This document shows positions 60,504 to 64,000 of a stretch of 64,000 nt of DNA, in pieces (position 1 is the stretch's first letter; every line of letters starts with the position of its first letter). Source of the DNA: Hyperoodon ampullatus. Its lineage: Eukaryota > Chordata > Mammalia > Artiodactyla > Ziphiidae. Location of the stretch: assembly GCA_949752795.1 (NCBI GenBank), contig OX457058.1, positions 157,917,353 through 157,981,352 of the forward strand, written 5' to 3'. The notes under the pieces were generated by a model, which saw only the letters and a list, made by a program, of their open reading frames with translations, was not told where the DNA came from and made no database searches. Both the position numbers and the translations under genes were made by a program.

Positions 60504-61015
60504 AGAGCAGTTTTAAGTTCACAGCAAAATTGAGAGGAAGGTACAGACAGTTCCCATATACACTCAGCCCACACACATGCATAACCTCCCCCATTATCAA
60601 CATCCTCCAACAAAACCTCCACCTTTGTTACAAGTGATGAACCTAAATTGATGCATCATAATCACCCAAAGTCCATGGTTTACACAGGGTTCACTCTTGC
60701 TGTTGAACATTCTGTGGGTTTGGACAAATGTGTAATGACATGTATCCATCATTATAGTATCATACAGAGTATTTTCACTGTCCTAAAAATCCTCTGTGCT
60801 CCACCTATTCACCTCTCTCCTTCCTACCCCATCTCCTGGTAACCAATGATGTTTTTACTATCTCCATGTTTTTTTTTCCAGAATGTCATGCAGTCGAAAT
60901 CCTACAGTATGTGATCTTTTCAAATTAGCTTCTTTCACTTAGTAATATGCCTTTAAGCTTCCTCTATGTCTTTTCATGACTTCACAGTCATCTATTTTAT
61001 AATCATTCTTCATGT
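60504..61015 (-). mobile_element. LINE-1 3' UTR (L1MA/MB type), antisense
   Basis: It is the reverse complement of the L1 3' region: 'gagcagttttaagttcacagcaaaattgagaggaaggtacagac', then 'gttcactcttgctgttgaacattctgtgggtttggacaaatgt', ending 'cctctatgtcttttcatgac'. It corresponds to the same region as the 3' end of the 41935-43864 element. A CHR SINE has inserted at its left edge. Confidence 0.82.
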
Positions 61016-64000
61016 AGGTACAAAATAAAAATCAGCAAATATTTTAAGTTTCACAATATAGTGATATTCTGATCCAAATCAGACCACATAAGCTATAAAC
61101 TGAAGTTGTAAGTTGTCTATGTTTATGTATTTTAAAAAATTAAATAGCCTTAAGGACATGTTATATTTCAAATCAAGGAAAAACATTACTAAGTACTCGG
61201 TATGTATAAAACACTGTAATTGGAACCTGACTTAACTGGAATTTTTTTTAAATATAAAAATCTGGTGTCCATTTCCAAAATTCTCTTCTGTAAACCTAAA
61301 TCAAAGCTCCAAAACCAAACATTAATAGAAAAATACGTGTTTTGAAAAGGAATATATACATATAATACAGCAGGATTTTATTGCTCATAACTAGTACTAC
61401 TCATTTAAATTAACATAGATTTTAGTTCTGTCAAGTTCTGTGAATTTCTAAATTTTGTTTTTTCCTAAATCAAGTTAGAGATTCCTCCCACATGAAAACT
61501 AGCTAAAGTCATGGAAAATTTTAGCCTTTAAGTTCATCCAGTTGGGGATTATCTGTGCCAACAAAAACCAAAACAAAACAAAACAAAAAATTAAGTTTCT
61601 TTTCAAGGCAGAAAACAATACATTCATATTCTAAATCCCTGAACCAATATCTCAGAAATAGCTAAGTGATTGTTACTTAAATTATTCAAAGAAATTTATT
61701 TTTCAGGCATAACCAAGGAACAAAAATTCCATACCAACATCTACGGTTTTAAAACACTTTAATAAGTGAAAGTAGAACTGCATGACAGAAGTCCAAAGAG
61801 AATCCAATATTGATCATCACCATTATGACACCATACAGATTTTGGGGATATCAAAGGGAGAGATTCTAAAGACTTGGTGCCAGGTGAACTATGTGTATTT
61901 TCCAGATGGAAGTGGTAAGCACATGGTGAGTAGAGTCACAAGTTGCAACCATCCTTGTTTTGCAAAGGGTAGAGTAATATCAGGTATCATGTGGTTAAGT
62001 AAGATTTATCAGTAGTTAAGTACATTGGCATTAGTTCTGATGGTAAGTGTAATCCTAAATAATGTTCTTTAAAGATACCTGAGGTTTTGAAACATAAAAC
62101 TCAAAGCTTCTCTTTGAGAATGGCCTAGATGTCTTTTTCTTTTTTTTTTTTTTTCTCCTTCTTCTTATGATAAGGTGATTATTATTTCAGGAATCCAAAA
62201 AGCTTTATAGGAATTATTGTGGTAGAACAGATGAGCACATATTACTGACCTATTTTCCCTAATAAATAAATAAACTTATTGGTTCCACTACGTCCATATT
62301 TATGGAGTCTGTGACTGGTTAGGGCGCCCTGTGCCAATGAAGCCAACCAAGGCCATGGGTTCAATCACCATGAGAACCAATTCCCTTTGCTCTCTTCCAT
62401 GGCCATAGCCTTTACCCTAAACCTTAGCCAAAGGCCACATGGAAGACTAAGCAGGCCAGAGACCATGGATGAATCAGCGAAAATCCATTACCATGACTAT
62501 AAAAATAATGCAAAAGTAAAACCCCTATTGACTAGTGTCAGGATTTCGTTCTTCAAACGTTATTAAATTTGCCAATCTTCAAAACAAAACCTTAATTATT
62601 GCCTACAAAGTTGGTATGCTGAAAAGACATATAAGTCCTTTGACTTCTTTAATTCAAAAGCAACAATGGTAATGAGTATTATTCTCCTAAATGCCATTGC
62701 TTTTACTGGAATGGATTGTATTTTTATGCAATCTTTTACTTAATAAAAATCTTGCAAGTAAAGTTAAATGTGAGCCCAACAAGTACACTTTCCAGGATTT
62801 CCTTCAAAATCAAAAAGCAACCACTCTTAGTGGAGGGTCTGTTTTTATCTGAGTAGTTTCCTCTCAAAAAAGAGACTCATAGTTTTATTAGAAATCCCAG
62901 AGCAATATGATACTTCATTTGACTTTCTAAATGCAGGACCACGGAGTTAGAATTGTTGACAAACAGAAGATCATAGATAATTATGGAAATTTAATTTAGA
63001 ATTTCTCAAGTTTTATATGTATTTGAGCAGAATGTCCTATAAATATACAACATCTTTCATTGTTCAGAGTTAGAGGGTATTATTTTACGCCTTTGGATTT
63101 TGGGGGAGAGGGGGTTGTTTCTTTTGCTTTTTTCTAATCAAAATAAAACAGTACCAAATCTATGAATAAGCCTATTTGTAGCAAAGTCATCTTTGTTTGC
63201 ACAATATTACTATGCACTCAGTAGTTACCCAATAAATATTAATTGATAATGACGGAAATAGGGCTTTATAAACAGATGGTCTAGGATAAATTTGCTGAAA
63301 ACATAGATAGAAACATTCCACTCTTCAAGAAAAGCATAAAGTAGAAATTAAACAAGTTCTGCACTCAGAAAATCTCAGTCTATTGTCAGACAGCTGTTCA
63401 GTCAATAAGAGCACAAACATTTTTCATCATCATCATAGCATTAACAGAATTAAATGTCTATTTGCATACGGTCCCTACACAAAGGGACTCACAGACTCAT
63501 GCTAGCCTTATTTGTTATAATTTACAATGACAATATTGGCAAGAAAAAATATGCACACATAGGAAAAGAAATGTGATTAAACAATACTTTGAGATCTAAT
63601 CATATGTAGTATGAACATAAAATGTGTCAGATTTAAATGCAACTCACAGAAGCAATGTGAGTATTTATCTATAATGTAAATCTCAACTATTTCCAATGAG
63701 AATTCGAGATGCTTTATAAGAACTCCTATGCATATACTTAAAGAACAGGTGAAACAAAAAATGAGTCAGAGACCATAATGGCCCTAATAGAATAAGTAGT
63801 AACTCTTCGAGAACCGAGAGAGTAAATAATCAAGAAAAAAAAAAAAAAAAAGAGACAAAAAATTGTATGAGGACTAACTTCAATGAGGGTAGGACCAAGG
63901 AAACTACAAGCAAAGTGATCAACCCAGAAAGACACCCTGAAAAACGCACACTATTCGAAAACACTTGAATAATAAGAAAATGTAAGTTAGTATACATGGG

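Larger units (their letters stand above)
53841..64000 (-). other. CEP128: CEP128 intron, right flank (incomplete)
   Basis: This is the intron upstream (in transcript sense) of the 87-nt exon. The preceding exon, expected to end ...QLGLMSLQLQE from human, was searched for by eye on the minus strand and not found, so the intron probably extends past 64000. Contents are a MIR (54955-55195), an L2-like tail (about 56745-56865), an antisense ancient L1 3' end (about 57125-57960), a CHR SINE (60264-60486) and an antisense L1 3' UTR (about 60504-61015). Unidentified blocks lie at 55974-56417 and 58130-58440. The stretches 58500-60200 and 61100-64000 are AT-rich with no gene seen. Confidence 0.7.

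Noticed and set aside
60156..60622. Several 86-110 codon frames with poly-Lys or poly-Phe
   Set aside because: These are SINE body plus poly(T) tail; no real protein.
1..64000. CRISPR array, operon, riboswitch, bacterial origin or prophage
   Set aside because: The sequence is clearly mammalian intron and repeat DNA; the direct repeats seen are microsatellites or target-site duplications.

Overview
This window is mammalian nuclear DNA, almost certainly from a cetacean. It is AT-rich and intron-dominated, and carries LINE-1, MIR, L2, MaLR and DNA-transposon relics. It also has four recognisable copies of the Cetartiodactyla tRNA-derived CHR-type SINE (core 'GGCTTCCCTGGTGGCGCAGTGG'-like, A/B-box bearing) in the form typical of whales and dolphins. 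No bacterial or viral gene organisation is present, and most long open frames are shadows of repeats.

The only host protein-coding gene I can support is CEP128 (centrosomal protein of 128 kDa, formerly C14orf145), on the minus strand. Six consecutive internal exons are present, in transcript order 53840-53754, 45819-45745, 44154-44022, 37784-37633, 11396-11046 and 3300-2650. They have AG/GT boundaries, compatible phases (0-0, 0-0, 0-1, 1-0, 0-0, 0-0) and join into 1449 nt (483 codons) without a stop. They encode a continuous coiled-coil stretch matching roughly residues 255-737 of the about 1,090-residue human protein, as I remember it. The first and last exons of the gene lie outside the window. 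The promoter and 5' exons are to the right of 64000 and the 3' exons are to the left of position 1.

The rest is intron, filled by mobile DNA. (1) Right flank intron, 53841-64000: MIR, an ancient L1 3' end, a SINE inserted beside an L1 fragment, and unidentified blocks. (2) Intron 45820-53753: an almost full-length plus-strand L1 (48685-53723) whose 3' end abuts the CEP128 splice donor, a solo class-I ERV LTR, and a Tigger/MER2-type MITE. (3) Intron 37785-44021: a 5'-truncated L1 with target-site duplication, a hAT MITE and a MIR. (4) Intron 11397-37632 (26 kb): a second solo LTR of the same family in the opposite orientation, L1 pieces of several ages, a tandem SINE pair, a (TA)n array and the 5' half of an old L1. 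(5) Intron 3301-11045: a MaLR LTR, an L1 3' end and a perfect palindrome. (6) Left flank intron, 1-2649: mostly unidentified, plus one MIR.

I found no undescribed biological system. The observations most worth a second look are the L1 insertion a few bases from a splice donor, the weak donor after the 651-nt exon with an in-frame intronic extension, and the paired solo LTRs with clean 4-bp duplications.
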